Shown piece after piece: positions 11,401 through 24,936 of a stretch of DNA of 64,000 nucleotides. The number at the start of each line of letters is the position of its first letter. Position 1 is the first letter of the stretch. The DNA comes from Apostichopus japonicus (Eukaryota > Echinodermata > Holothuroidea > Aspidochirotida > Stichopodidae). The stretch is taken from contig NC_092569.1 in NCBI RefSeq assembly GCF_037975245.1, positions 31,688,668 through 31,752,667 of the forward strand, written 5' to 3'. The notes below the pieces were generated by a model. The model made no database searches. It was not told the DNA's origin and saw nothing but the letters and a program-made list of their open reading frames with translations. A program made the translations under genes and the position numbers.

Positions 11401-14400
11401 ACTTCACAAGGAATTTCTTTCTTGAGGTCCTCAATAAGACGTGATCGACTGCTGTCCGGCAGTCGCCCGCCGGCACCCTCCAAACCACTCACTTCCCAAA
11501 ATGTAGTAATACAATTGTTGGATATGTCTTCACATTTCTGAAAGAAAGATAGGAAGCAAAAATGTCAATCAATGGTATAACTTTCTATGATAAACATTAA
11601 CTTCACTTAATTTAATTTAACCACAGGTGTAAAGACAATTAAATACTGTTACATTCTTTCTGAAGAGTGGCTTCCACACTTAAGATCAATTGAATGTATT
11701 CATTGATCAGAAATAATGCATTCAAAGGATAACCAGAACACATTCAGTATTTTATGAATGGATACATTCAGAGTGTTATGAATGTTTTCAAGTACATAAA
11801 ACAGGAATATATGAGTTTGGAATGGTATGAATGCTTTCAAGTAAAGGAAAGCTTGAAAGCTATTTATGTAAAGGACAGAGAAAATGCATTAGCTGGTGTG
11901 AAGACATTAAGCTTGTTATAATTCCAAACAACTGAATGAAAGCTGTCAGAATAACATGAATGCAAACAACTGAATAGATGATATTCGAAATGGTACCAAT
12001 GCAATCAATAAATGGATAGTCGGAATAATACAATAAACTCTGTGTGGAGGCATCCAGAGGTGTGCATACATTCAGCAAATTAAAATGTCAAGCATTCAAA
12101 GTAAATGCATTCAGAATTAGCATGAATACAAATAACTAAATGTCTTTAATGAATTTATAAATTATGCATGAATTTAATTTAACTGATGGTTTGAAGCTAT
12201 TCATTAATAACGGCACTGCGCGAATTCAAATTGTCGACTGCAGTATTCAATGTAGCTAAATGGTCACTTCTTTTGAAAGTTTCTAGTCTGTGTTAAAGCT
12301 ATGATATATAACATTCAGGTGAATAAAGGTAAACTAAAAAACAACCCAACGGACAAACATGCATGGTAAATGAGATATTTTTTTCGTTAGGATAGTACAT
12401 TTTTTCTTACTCACCCACTGGTCTTCTACATTACTGAGAGCATTGCTTATGAAATCTCTCATTTCTTCACTAAGACGTCTTTCTTGCGTAATTTCTTTAT
12501 AGGTATCCATACACAATAATGTATCTTTGCACTTCTGCAAATTAAAGAGAGTAAAATTGCTAACCGTTTATCCTGAATATAAAGAATAGTTAAAGATCTA
12601 TTTAAGTTTAATAGTCAAAAGAAAATAAAAATGTTAGCAAACTGCTTATCCACTAGAGAGCCAGTGTAATAGAATGTGTAAAAGTAAGTTGGCCTGACAT
12701 TTCGATCCGAGCAGGATCTTCTACAGAGGCTACATGACAAGTAACGTAAATAGAAGGGACAAAACACAAACAGAATACAGACAGGTTGATGAGCATGGTG
12801 AACACAATGAGATACATGTAAGGGGATTAGTAGACAAGTTTAATAGTCGAAATCATAGAAAGGTTAAATAATAGATACATAAAACTTGTCAAACTGTTTG
12901 GATAATTTCGATCTTATATTAAGGTACTATATTTAATTATAAATTATCATAAGAGAAAAAATAAATTATTCAGTTTTACGATGGCTCTATGTAGGTATAA
13001 ATGCTCTATGTAACGATTCCGTCTTTGTTAAAGTTAAACTGCTATAAGGAAATCATGTTGGTGTTAATCTGTATAATGTAAAATTTGGAATCACAAACCT
13101 TGCAATAATCATGTTTTTCTAATTCCTCTCTCAGCTTTTTGCCGATGTCTTCCTCATCCTTTGTGCCTTTTTTCAACCTGTGTAAGCCAACTTCAGAACA
13201 CCTCTGTATTGAGAAAACACAATAAGAAAAAAACAACAACAAGTTAAAACAGCTTTCTGAGCCATTGTTTATTAGCTCAAGATCTGCAACCCTTTGGTAA
13301 GACAAAGAAACACTAACTTGACATGAAGAATTTAAGTAGACATGATTCCTTCTGGATCTGTAGTTAGCTCATATAGGTCTGCATTGAGGCTTTTAAATAG
13401 TCCACATTTCAAAGTGGGAAAGCAGGAATAAACACCTTAAAATGCCTAGTCTGGTTTATTGTAGCTAGCCTTGTGGACAGTGTCAGCCTGCTTGGTCTAT
13501 TGGTCGGCTGCTCCTTCTGAAATATCTGTCTCAGTCTGGTGGAATCCAAGTCATTTTAGTGTAACTGAAGTCAGTCTGGTGATAGCCAACTCAATCAGTC
13601 TGGTGGTAGCCATGTCAGTCTGGTGGTAGCCAAGTCATTCAAGTGTAAGTGAAGTCAGTCTGGTGATAGCCAACTCAATCAGTGTGTTGGTAGCCATGTC
13701 AGTCTGGTGGTAGCCAAGTCATTTTAGTATAACTGAAGTCAGCCTGGTGATAGCCAACTCAATCTGTCTGGTGGTAGCCATGTCAGTCTGGTGGTAACCA
13801 AGTCATTTTAGTGTAACTGAAGTCAGTCTGGTGAAGCCAACACAATCAGTCTGGTGGTAGCCATGTCAGTTTGGTGGAATTCAACTCAATCAGTCTGTTG
13901 GTAGCCATGTCAGTCTGGTGGTAGCCAAGTCATTATAGTGTAACTGAGGTCAGTCTGGTGATAGCCAACTCAATCAGTCTGGTGGTAGCCATGTCAGTTT
14001 GGTAGAATTAAACTCAGTCAGTCTGTTGGTAGCCATGTCAGTCTGGTTGTAGTCAAGTGATTCTAGTGTAACTGAAGTCAGTCTGATGGTAGCCAACTCA
14101 ATCAGTCTGGTGGTAGCCATGTCAGTCTGGTGGTAGTCAAGTGATTCTAGTGTAATGGAAGTCAGTCTGGTGATAGCTAAATCAGTCTGGTGGTAGCCAT
14201 GTCAATTTGGTGGTAGCCAACTCAGTCAGTCTGTTGTGGTAGCAATGTCCGTGTGGTGGTAGCCAAGTCAGTCTGGTGATAGACATTTATTAAATTGAAT
14301 ACTTATTAGTGCTGCATTAGCCTTGAAGTTTCTATGTGATTGAAATGAATTTGTTACTTTCAATACTTAAATGAAACCTTAATTGACTTACATTACAATG

Positions 14401-17400
14401 GGCTCCATCTGGAAAAATGCTCAAAAGTAGCTCTTTTTGTTCACTTGACAGTGGTTTGCTTTCCAGGATGTGTTGATATGCATCTTGGCGAAGCAAGATT
14501 TCATTGCAATTCTAGAACATTAAATATTTAAAAGGTAAAAGAAGTTTGTACGAAAACATCTGAAAAAATGTCAAAAAACTTTTGAAGAATGGATATTTTG
14601 TAGTCCTGCATTGTAAACAGCTGTTTGAGATCAATTAAAATTGTACTAAAGATGAATGGATTAAAACCAGATTCAGATTATAGTCATTGATGGGTCCAAT
14701 TTCAAAACAAATTGGGAATTACAAACAGCTTTTTTTACCTTTGAAGAAAGGGAATCCAGGGAAGGTTCCACAGAATTACACATGTCTGGCTCGTGACATT
14801 TTACATGGGGTTAATATTTTCTAATGTTCTCTCTCAAAGGTAAACATCATTTACTGTAACTGCACTGCAGTACTTGAAGAAAAGGTAAAATGCTGTCAAT
14901 TGGCAATTTTCATTGGTAATAGACACAAGAGGAATAGTTTGTAAAGACTACCTTGAAATTCTTGGGATCCTCTTAAAAATGAACACCAGCTAAAATCTGT
15001 TCTTTTCCATAGATCTATTATGGTGACTAACATGGCCAATGTTTGGCCTCTGAACCCTTGGGACCCGCTAAAATCTGGTCATCTCCTCAGATTTATTAGT
15101 TGACTAATGGGGCCAATGCTTGACCTCCGAACCCTTTGGATTCACGAAGCATAACAATTTTATTAAAAGTTACCTCACAGGAGCTAGGATCCTCCAAAAT
15201 ATTAAAGAGGTGCAGTCTGGAGTCTTCATGACTGAGTGATTCGTCGGCACGTAAAGAATTCAGCTCTTTTCTTGCTTCAAAGCTTTTCATGCAGTCCTTT
15301 AGTAAGAAAACGGATCAGTTCAGCACAAAATCAGGACAAAAATTTAAAACACTCCATTGGTAAGCATTGAAACCACTCAACTAAATATAATCTTTGGACA
15401 TTGGCTTTTATCTCACGGAAGAATATGTTAGCAAAAAAGGATATATATAATGAGTTAGAATTATCAGTACGCTATACATGTTCTGAATAACGATCATCAT
15501 ACATTCTCCTTACATCAATATAGCAATATTTTAATGAGAGAGAGAGGTTGCCATGCTAACAAAATGTCTTGCATCATACATTTAATAACCACTTTGAATA
15601 ATAAAAACAAAAAAAAACGGAAAACGAAAATATTGAATGATTCTGATGGTTCAGAAGATGCAACTATATTACTACAGCAACAATACAAACATGTTCAATA
15701 TGAAAAACTAGGCCATCAGTGCTTGTAAATCTCAACACTCTGATAAAAGTACAATCATATTGCAAGTAAGACAACATACAGACACCAATGTGGCCTTTGC
15801 CTCTGAAGGTATGTGTGACATACATGACACATGAATTAACAATTCATGACATACTATATCTATAAATCTTGGATAAAAACAATAAAGTAACAGATTATAA
15901 TTTCAAGCTCAGGCCTTTTTGTGTCCCTCCTTACATTTTCTTTTTTTTCACTAAACTAATAAAACCAAATGTTCACTAATGTTTCAAATTGTCTATGGCA
16001 TAGGCAATTATTCCATGGTTATTACAGTATGTGGAATGGTTTATAGCAAAACGTGACACCAACTGACCAGTTACAATCCTTAGATTAAGCCTTAGACCAC
16101 AAACCAGATTTGCAAAATCAATAATGTTGGGGCATATATACTGTAATATGAACACAATATGTAACAAAAGGACATAAGATTAACAGCTTGAACTGAAATA
16201 TTAATGAGGATGTGATATATCCAATGATCAGAAAGAATGTCCCGGGATCAAACAGAATTAGGCATTGAGTACAATGGAAAAGACCAAAAAAAAAACCCAG
16301 ACTCCTTCAAGTTTTATTGAAAGATTGCATTATTTATATAATATAGAGTGCAGATATACCTCACAGTTAGATGGATGACCACTCTGAGGGGAATCTTTTG
16401 TCTCTGCCAACTGAGAGAAACTTCCTTTCCCCTGATAAATCAAGAAAAAAACAAAAAAGCAATCATTATTACTTAATCTTGCAGTTAAATTCATGGCAAA
16501 TCTACAACTGAGTGCATCACTTATGATGACTCAGCTGTTTTAAAAATTTAAAGTAATTCCGCACTGCTTGTCAAACATCACAGCATGGTATCCACGCGGG
16601 TGCTACTGATTGGAAACATAATAATAATGTACCTTGCTGGCTTTAATCGAAAGGCCAGTAATTTGGACATGCAGTGAGTGGTTTTTATCATTCATATATC
16701 GCTAGGGTTAACCTTTAGTTTAATCCTATATAATACAATTACATGTATCACAGCAATATCTAAATACGTAATCCTACTGCACTTACTTTGCAATCCCTGT
16801 GTCGTTTCTCCAGTAATCTCAACAGGTAATCTCCAACGTCACGGCTTATCAAACTATCTTTCGTCTTTAGTACATCATAGGCTTCTTTGTGAAGTTTCAC
16901 TGCTTCCCTTTCCTACAACGTTAAAGGAGATTGCAAAGGACAAAAGTTATCAAACAAATTCAACAATCTAGCAAACGTAAATCTTCCCTTTTACATCTCC
17001 TGGTTTCAAATTCTCAAAGACAGAACATGGTTTGCAGTAGCTAGGATGGTTAAATTTGTAATCTTTATAAAGCAACAAATAAGATGGCTAAAAAGAAATT
17101 TAGACGGACGAATAACAGACGCTCAGCAAGTTATATACTAGACAAGTTGAGAGAATTCTGTGCTAAACATTTTTTTCTGTGCTAAACAAGTTTGTGGGTG
17201 ATTTTCATGATCACTTACTTTCTGTGTTTAGTGATGTACTTATAAATCCTCATTAAACAGGGTTTGGATAAGCAAGTAAGTTGAGCCACTCCCAAGCCCC
17301 AGACCACTTACTTAGAGACCGTAGCTCTATGATCATGACAACAGCACATTTTGTTTTTATATAGTTCAAACCACACCTAGGCTTTTGTCTTCAAGGATTG

Positions 17401-20400
17401 ATTTAACTATAGTATCAAATCAATTTCTGTTTGTGGTAAAATTAAATGAGGCTTTTAAAAGGACTATATATTTCTTTGACAAACAGTAACATATTCTATC
17501 GCCTTGCCTTGCCTTCCTAGACCAGACTGACAAGACTAGACTACATTAGATTAACTGTCTAGACTAGACCAGACCACATCAGACTGACTACACTAGAACC
17601 AGATGTTACTAGACGAGCCTAGCCTATGGCCTAGCCTAGTCTAGCTTGACTAGACTATACTGTACCAGACTAGACTACACTAGATTAACTGTCTAGACTA
17701 GTCCAGACCGCATCAGACTAAACCAGACCGACTACACTAGAACCAGATGTTACTAGACTAGCATATCCTATAGCCTAGCCTAGTCTAGCTTGACTAGACT
17801 ACACTGTACCAGACTAGACCAGAATTGACTGTACAAGACTAGAACAGACTAAAGTGGAAATACTCCTTTATCTAACAAAGTAAAATTTCAGTATAATTTC
17901 AGTCATTTTCTGTTACAAAGTAAAACATGAAATTTTTACATTCACATGCACAGCTTTCTGAACAATAGAAACCACAAAAGCACAATTTAATAATATCCCA
18001 TTCTAATTATACAATATGCTTTATTTCCTACCTCTATGTTACCAATACAAGTGCCTGGCATATATATGAGTTAGGTGGAGCACAGTGAATCCAGTTGAAT
18101 TACAAGTGCTTGACATATATATGAGTTAGTTGGAGCACAGTGGATCCAGTTGAATTACAAGTGCCTGACATATATATGAATTAGTTGGAGTACAGTGGAT
18201 CCAGTTGAATTACAAGTGCCTGACATATATATGAGTTAGGTGGAGCACAGTGGATCCAGTTGAATTACAAGTGCTTGACATATATATGAATTAGGTGGAG
18301 CACAGTGGATCCAGTTGAATGACAAGTGCCTGACATATTTATGAGTTAGGTGTAGCACAGTGGATCCAGTTGAATTACAAGTGCCAGACATATATATGAG
18401 TTAGGTGGAACACAGTGGATCCAGTTGAATTACAAGTGCCTGACATATATATGAATTAGGTGGAGCACAGTGGATCCAGTTGAATTTCAAGTGCCTGACA
18501 CATAAATGAGTTAGGTGGAGCATAGTGGATCCAGTTGAATTACAGGTGCCTGACATATATATGAGTTAGGTGGAGCACAGTGGTTCCAGTTGAATTACAA
18601 GTGCCTGACATATATATGAGTTAGGTGGAGCACAGTGGATCCAGTTGAATTACAAGTGCCTGACATATATATGAGTTAGGTGGAGCACAGTGGATCCAGT
18701 TGAATTACAAGTGCCTGACATATATATGAATTAGGTGGAGCACAGTGGATCCAGTTGAATTTCAAGTGCCTGACATATATATGAGTTAGGTGGAGCACAG
18801 TGGATCCAGTTGAATTACAAGTGCCTGACATATATATGAGTTAGGTGGAGCATAGTGGATCCAGTTGAATTACAGGTGCCTGACATATATATGAGTTAGG
18901 TGGAGCACAGTGGTTCCAGTTGAATTACAGGTGCCTGACATATGAGTTAGGTGGAGCACAGTGGATCCAGTTGAATTACAAGTGCCTAACATATATATGA
19001 GTTAGGTGGAGCACAGTGGATCCAGTTGAATTACAAATGCCTGACATATATATGAGTTAGGTGGAGCACAGTGGATCCAGTTGAATTACAAGTGCCTGAC
19101 ATATATATGAATTATGTGGAGCACAGTGGTTCCAGTTGAATTACAGGTGCCTGACATATATATGAGTTAGGTGGAGCACAGTGGTTCCAGTTGAATTACA
19201 GGTGCCTGACATATGAGTTAGGTGGAGCACAGTGGATCCAGTTGAATTACAAGTGCCTAACATATATATGAGTAAGGTGGAGCCCAGTGGATCCAGTTGA
19301 ATTACAAGTGCCTGACATATATATGAGTACGGTGAAGCACAGTGGATCCAGTTGAATTACAAGTGCCTGACATATATATGAGTTAGGTGAAGCACAGTGC
19401 CTCCAGTTGAAATTTGGGACAATCTTTCAGAAGCTATTTTTGATGTATGTACAGCTGTATTTACATTGTCTTCTTTGCATATCTGTCTACTTCACACTAT
19501 ACAAAGCGACTAAAAGTGATTATTACCTGAGAAGAATAATTCCAATCCAAATAGCTTAAAATGTACTTTCTAACATCTTTCTCTAAGTACTCTGTCCCAG
19601 AATTCAATGCTCTGTTCATCTTTGTTATATAAGCAACTTCTTTGCACCTCTGTTGAGAAATAAGGAAAGAAAAGAATTTAGTCATAGCGGACCAGGGTTA
19701 TAGCCACGCCGGCCGGCGTCGGCCGGTGGTAACCGCCACTCACGCCTGCCGGCCGGCATTGGAAGTGAATAAACAGTCCACTGACCAGCACAAAAAAGTA
19801 GTAAAATGCTTGTGAAATACAACAAAAGTAACAAATTTATCTTTCCCTTGCCGTAAAACATGATAATAACGTCACCTTTTTCTGTTATTTACCAATTGTA
19901 AATCTGAAAAGTAGCAAAAATCACCCTTAAGCGGGCCCCTGGACCCCCAGCCGTGAGATGCGAGAGCTTCGCTCGCTACGCTTCGCAAATTAATTTAACC
20001 AGCACTCACAATCTCCTAGCTATAACCCTGTAGCGGACCAATGAACAACACTATGATAACAGAATAATTCTTTTCTCCTAAAGAAAATTCACTTTGTTTT
20101 GAGTTAGCTAGGTATATTGTTGTCGTTACATAGCCAGCTGTGATAGCTAGCTAATATACTTTCACAAGACTACAAGTTATTATGGCAAGTTGTACTCAGA
20201 TAACATAGCCTGCTGTGATAGCTAGCTAATACACTTTCACAAAACTCACAAAACTACAGGGTATGTTGTCCAGTAGAGCTGAGATGACAGATTTATGGAA
20301 TATCAAGGTTACATATTTGTGCATAATGTACTATCTGCATATGAATAAGAATGAGAGGTAGCACTTATACTATTAGCTGGCTCCTTTATAATAGTAAGTC

Positions 20401-23400
20401 ATGTTTAAAGTAATTCTGTTTTTAAAACCCTGAAAGATGAATCATGGAGATACATTGAATCTTTCCTATCCTTTACTCCTGTGATGGGGGAAACGATTCC
20501 AGGAGCTAGTCCTCCTGCCCATCCTTTGCCCTTGCCCCACTCTAACTTCCTGGCTCATTTTCATAACTATTCAAAGGCATTTCCGTAGTGACACAGTTAA
20601 GCCTTTCCATGTTTCATTTAACCACATTCACCCATGAACCCCCTCCCCCACCTCTCCCCTAGACCTTCCCCTTTACCTACTCTGCTCTCCCCTCCCCACT
20701 CCCACCTGTCATGTAGACAGTAGACCAATCATTTTTGAAACAAAATGTACTATGTAGACAAATAAATGTATTTAATGTCATTAATGTTTGTAAGTTTGAT
20801 ACTTACCATACAGTTGTTAATATCATCCCAGTTTATGCTGTCCATGAAGGCATTTAGATGTGCTGACATATCAGATTTTTCAATGGTTGTTTGTTGGGTA
20901 GTCATTACACTCACTAGCTCATGACATTCCTATTGAAGGAAAAAGAAAAGGAGAAATAAAAAATCAGAATGGCCAGGAAAATAGCCATACACTTAATGAT
21001 ACAAAGAGACCTACTGTACATGCCATAGCTATGAAAAACAAAACACTTGGTTTGTTTTCACATACTCTGTGAAGTCAAGCAAGTAAAAATTCCAGATATA
21101 TCACTTTTCCATAATAAATCAGAAAAGATAGGAACTTACCTTTAATCGCTCAAAATGGGTACCGCCACCTTGTAGATTTTTACAAAACTCTTTCCAATAC
21201 TCTGAGATACATGAAAAAAGAAGAAAAAAAAGCAGCATTGAATCTTTTTTGTTGGACAAACATTTCTCTAAGCTTGTTAAAAATTATCGGCTATGCCACA
21301 TTCCTTCCCCAACTCTCCCCAACAAGAACCATCTTCCCTCCAAACTAAATTGATGACACTTTCAAAGATATTCCTACCTAATTCAATATAAGTAACTTAC
21401 CTATGACAGCTAGTGAACAATCATTACACCAAAGATAAATTTACTTTCAATTGGTCAAGAAAAGGTCATAATAAGTGGAGTGTTAGCTCAGTGGTTAACT
21501 CGGGTGCCTTTAAATCATAAGGTTCCCGGTTCGAGTCACTCCAAAGATTAATGTATGTCGTCCAGTTATAGAGTTGTTGACAATTGACAATTCATAATCA
21601 TGGACGTTAAATATGAACCTAAGAGACTGACTTTGGTCAGCTTGCGGCTTTGATAAGCCAATGATGGCTTTTTCGCGAGTTCCTGCTTGCAGGAGGATCT
21701 TAAATACATATATGGTGAAGGTTGCATGTTAATATGCAGCATCAGTGTGTAAGGTCTGTAGCACTGGGTTGTATACAACAAAGCTGACAACGCATCCCAT
21801 CATTGGTGATGAGTATATTGTACATTTAGCAATGAATACATCATTTGACAGCCAATATAAACAATCATAAGATGCAAAGATAAATTTCATTTCACTTGAA
21901 AAGTATTACACAACCCTAACCTAAGCGAACCCTAACCTAACCCAACCTAACCCTACCTTCCAAAGATGAATTGCATTTCACTTGACAAGCCTTACATAAC
22001 CCTAACCTAACCGAACCCTAACCTAACCTTACCTTGAATAGGTAACAATGAATACATCATTTGACAGCCAATATAAACAATCATAGGATGCAAAGATGAA
22101 TTGCATTTCACTTGACAAGCTTTACAAACCACCCAGAATGTACAAACCTTCATCAGCTTTGTCACATTTTTGCTTGGAAATATTTGGAAGTAGATGCTGT
22201 GTGGAAAACCAAAGAGATGTAGATATTAAAACCAAGAGGCCTAAAGAGAACACATGATAATCTACGCTACTTGAATTTTTTAACATTTAGGAGTTTCCAT
22301 CATAGCATAGCATAGGTATAAAACAGGTTACAATATAAAGCAGTATCAAGTTTTATATAACCAACGATATAAAGAAAAGTTTCTTCAAAATACAACATTT
22401 ACAAGAATAAAAAATTTGGTCTGTCATTATTACACCAGAATACTGTGAGGAAAATGAGGAGATGCAATAATGATTTTTTTCCCCTTTTGTTGTCAGCCAA
22501 TTAGAATACAGCTTTGCAGTTAGTGTATTGCATCTCCTTGGGTTTCTTTCATGTTTATTTCTTTTGCAAGATTTCATCAGAAAAACGAACCTGTTCCTTT
22601 TGTACATGCTGTGTGTGACTGCAATTTAATAGCAGCACTGACGAAGTAAAACGCATCAAACTTTGCGAATTGTTTAATGGTTAAGGTATGACTTCATTGA
22701 GAACCTTCTCAGCTGTAAAGCCATATCCTGTTTGTAGAATCACGTCAAACCTTTAACAAAATCAACATAGTTGCAGCATATACTCTATATCTCAGAGTGT
22801 CAAATAATTAATTTCTAAATGTCATCCTTCAAAGAAACATTTTCATTGTGAGCACCTCCAATCCACCAATTATACCATCATATATTTGATTTAATTGGCT
22901 ATACTTACAATCAAATCCTGCCTTTCGTTATGGTACATACTATCTCTCCTGCCTTTAGTACTTTCACAGTGCATCTGTAGATCAGAAAAGGGAATCACAA
23001 TAATACTCTAAGGTCAGAAAATGATTGCAAAATACTTATAACATATATAAAACCTTCCATATGAATTGTGTCCCATATCTTTGTATTTCATAGCATAGCT
23101 GTGGTCATAAGGCGGTGGTGTAGGCTTATACCAGTATTTTGATATATTCATATACGTTTGGTTGATTGGCTTCTATCTTGGGACAGAGTGCACTATATCG
23201 GCTGGACAGAGGGAAGTACAGATAAGAATTAGTTGAGACTAGTGGAACACTAGTAGTTGTTGCTCAGACATACACGCGTTGAACGATCATCTAATTGTCT
23301 GATGATCGCTCAATGTGTGAAACTCTGAGTAACAACTACTAGTGTTCCACTAGTCTCAATTAAGGTGACCAGACGTCCCCGATTTTCAGGGACAGTCCCC

Positions 23401-24905
23401 GATTACAGTGTACTGTCCCTGATGAACAAGTGTCCCCGAAAATGTCCCCGATTCGTCAAAATGTTCAGGAATTTTGAAAATATCCCACATTATTGCAAAA
23501 ATAATTGTAAAAACAAAATTTAGTCACGTGTACAGTCACAAAATAGAACTAACCAGTATTTCAGGTAGGCCAGTGTAAAGTGGAAACACTGTAAAATATG
23601 CTAGATCGATCTAGCCTAGCACTCTTTCGTAAAGTAAGTAAATTTCATCTAAGAGAACGCTACATTTTTTAAATAAAATTGATTTAAAAAGTGCTTTAAC
23701 ATATAACCATTTTACATCTAAGCACCTTAGGCACACCGTCCCCTTAGACCCTTCCCCCATATCAGTCACGCAATAAATGTCCCAGATTCCAGTCAAGCAA
23801 ATATGGTCACCTTAATATATATATATATATATATATATTGTTACGAGGGCCCATTGTAGCCTAACGCTAGTCACTGCTAGTAAGAAACCTAATGTTATAA
23901 TGTGGAGAGTAATTGAAATTGCCTACGTGATAAATCAGTATTTGAGAAATTAGGTCGGGTTACCGTGTCAGAATGTTATAATACACGATTGTTCTGGTAT
24001 ATTCCTTATGATGACGCGCTGGTCTCGGGTTAACGTCGGTTTACGTGGAATCGCGTGTAAGCTGTGCACGGCATCTTCGTGGATTCTCTGGAACGTTCGC
24101 TAGATATGCAAAGGACTTCCAAGAATAGAGAGACTGGGTCAGGTGTATCGAGAAAGATCTGGAGGATTCTTGACATGGCGAATCGTATATAAAAGCCCGC
24201 CCAGATCGGAGAGTTTCTGAACGAATACAAGCGACGACACTTATTATACCATTCTACTATATATCGTCAGTGCTCAACTGCCAGTAGTTTCTGAGGGATT
24301 GAGATATCGATAACAAGATTGATTCTACACTTCCATTCAGAAGTTTGAAGCGGACTTTACTATGAAACTACAGTTTTCAGTCGTTATTGCGGAGAAGGTG
24401 AAGAATTTCTGTCTCCGTTGAGGGAGTTCGTTACGCCAGGAGTTGGTGGCTATAAAGCTGATTTTGGACTGACTCTGGTAATATTTAGTCGGCGAGAAGT
24501 TCTATTGTGGCTGGAAGTCCTTCTTCTATTTTGGAGCATCGCCAGAAAGAAGATGACTGCTGTTTCTGGGATAGCGAGAAACTTCGTCTAGGACCAGTGA
24601 ATTTCGCGGTACAACGGACCGAGAATCGTCGTCATCAAGGTCGTGGCCGCTGAGGGATATCGCCGTTGGAAGAGACCAGCGTGTTTTAAAGTGTATCCTA
24701 TCTTGTTAAAGTTTGTGAGTAATTTTCTATATATTTGTAATTACCACTTGTTGTTGTTGGTTCGAAATCCATTGTTCAATATAGTTTACTTTCTCATTTA
24801 AATTCTCTAGACTCGTCAATTTGTCTGTGTTCCTTACGGAAACGAACCCAGGCTTGTGTCTCGTTAAAAATTAATTATCGAGACCTCTCGCATTCCAACG
24901 TAACA

Positions 24906-24936
<31 letters not shown>

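Noticed and set aside
18047-19412. CRISPR-like regular repeat
   Set aside because: The 55-bp units are continuous with no unique spacers, in an animal intron, so it is a minisatellite.
21475-21550. functional tRNA gene
   Set aside because: A- and B-boxes are present, but the sequence continues directly into the SINE body shared with two other copies, and a full cloverleaf with 3' terminator is not seen.
23364-24905. one composite retrotransposon covering the TTAA element and the LTR
   Set aside because: Each part has its own complete inverted ends and different flanking duplications, and there is no internal coding region.
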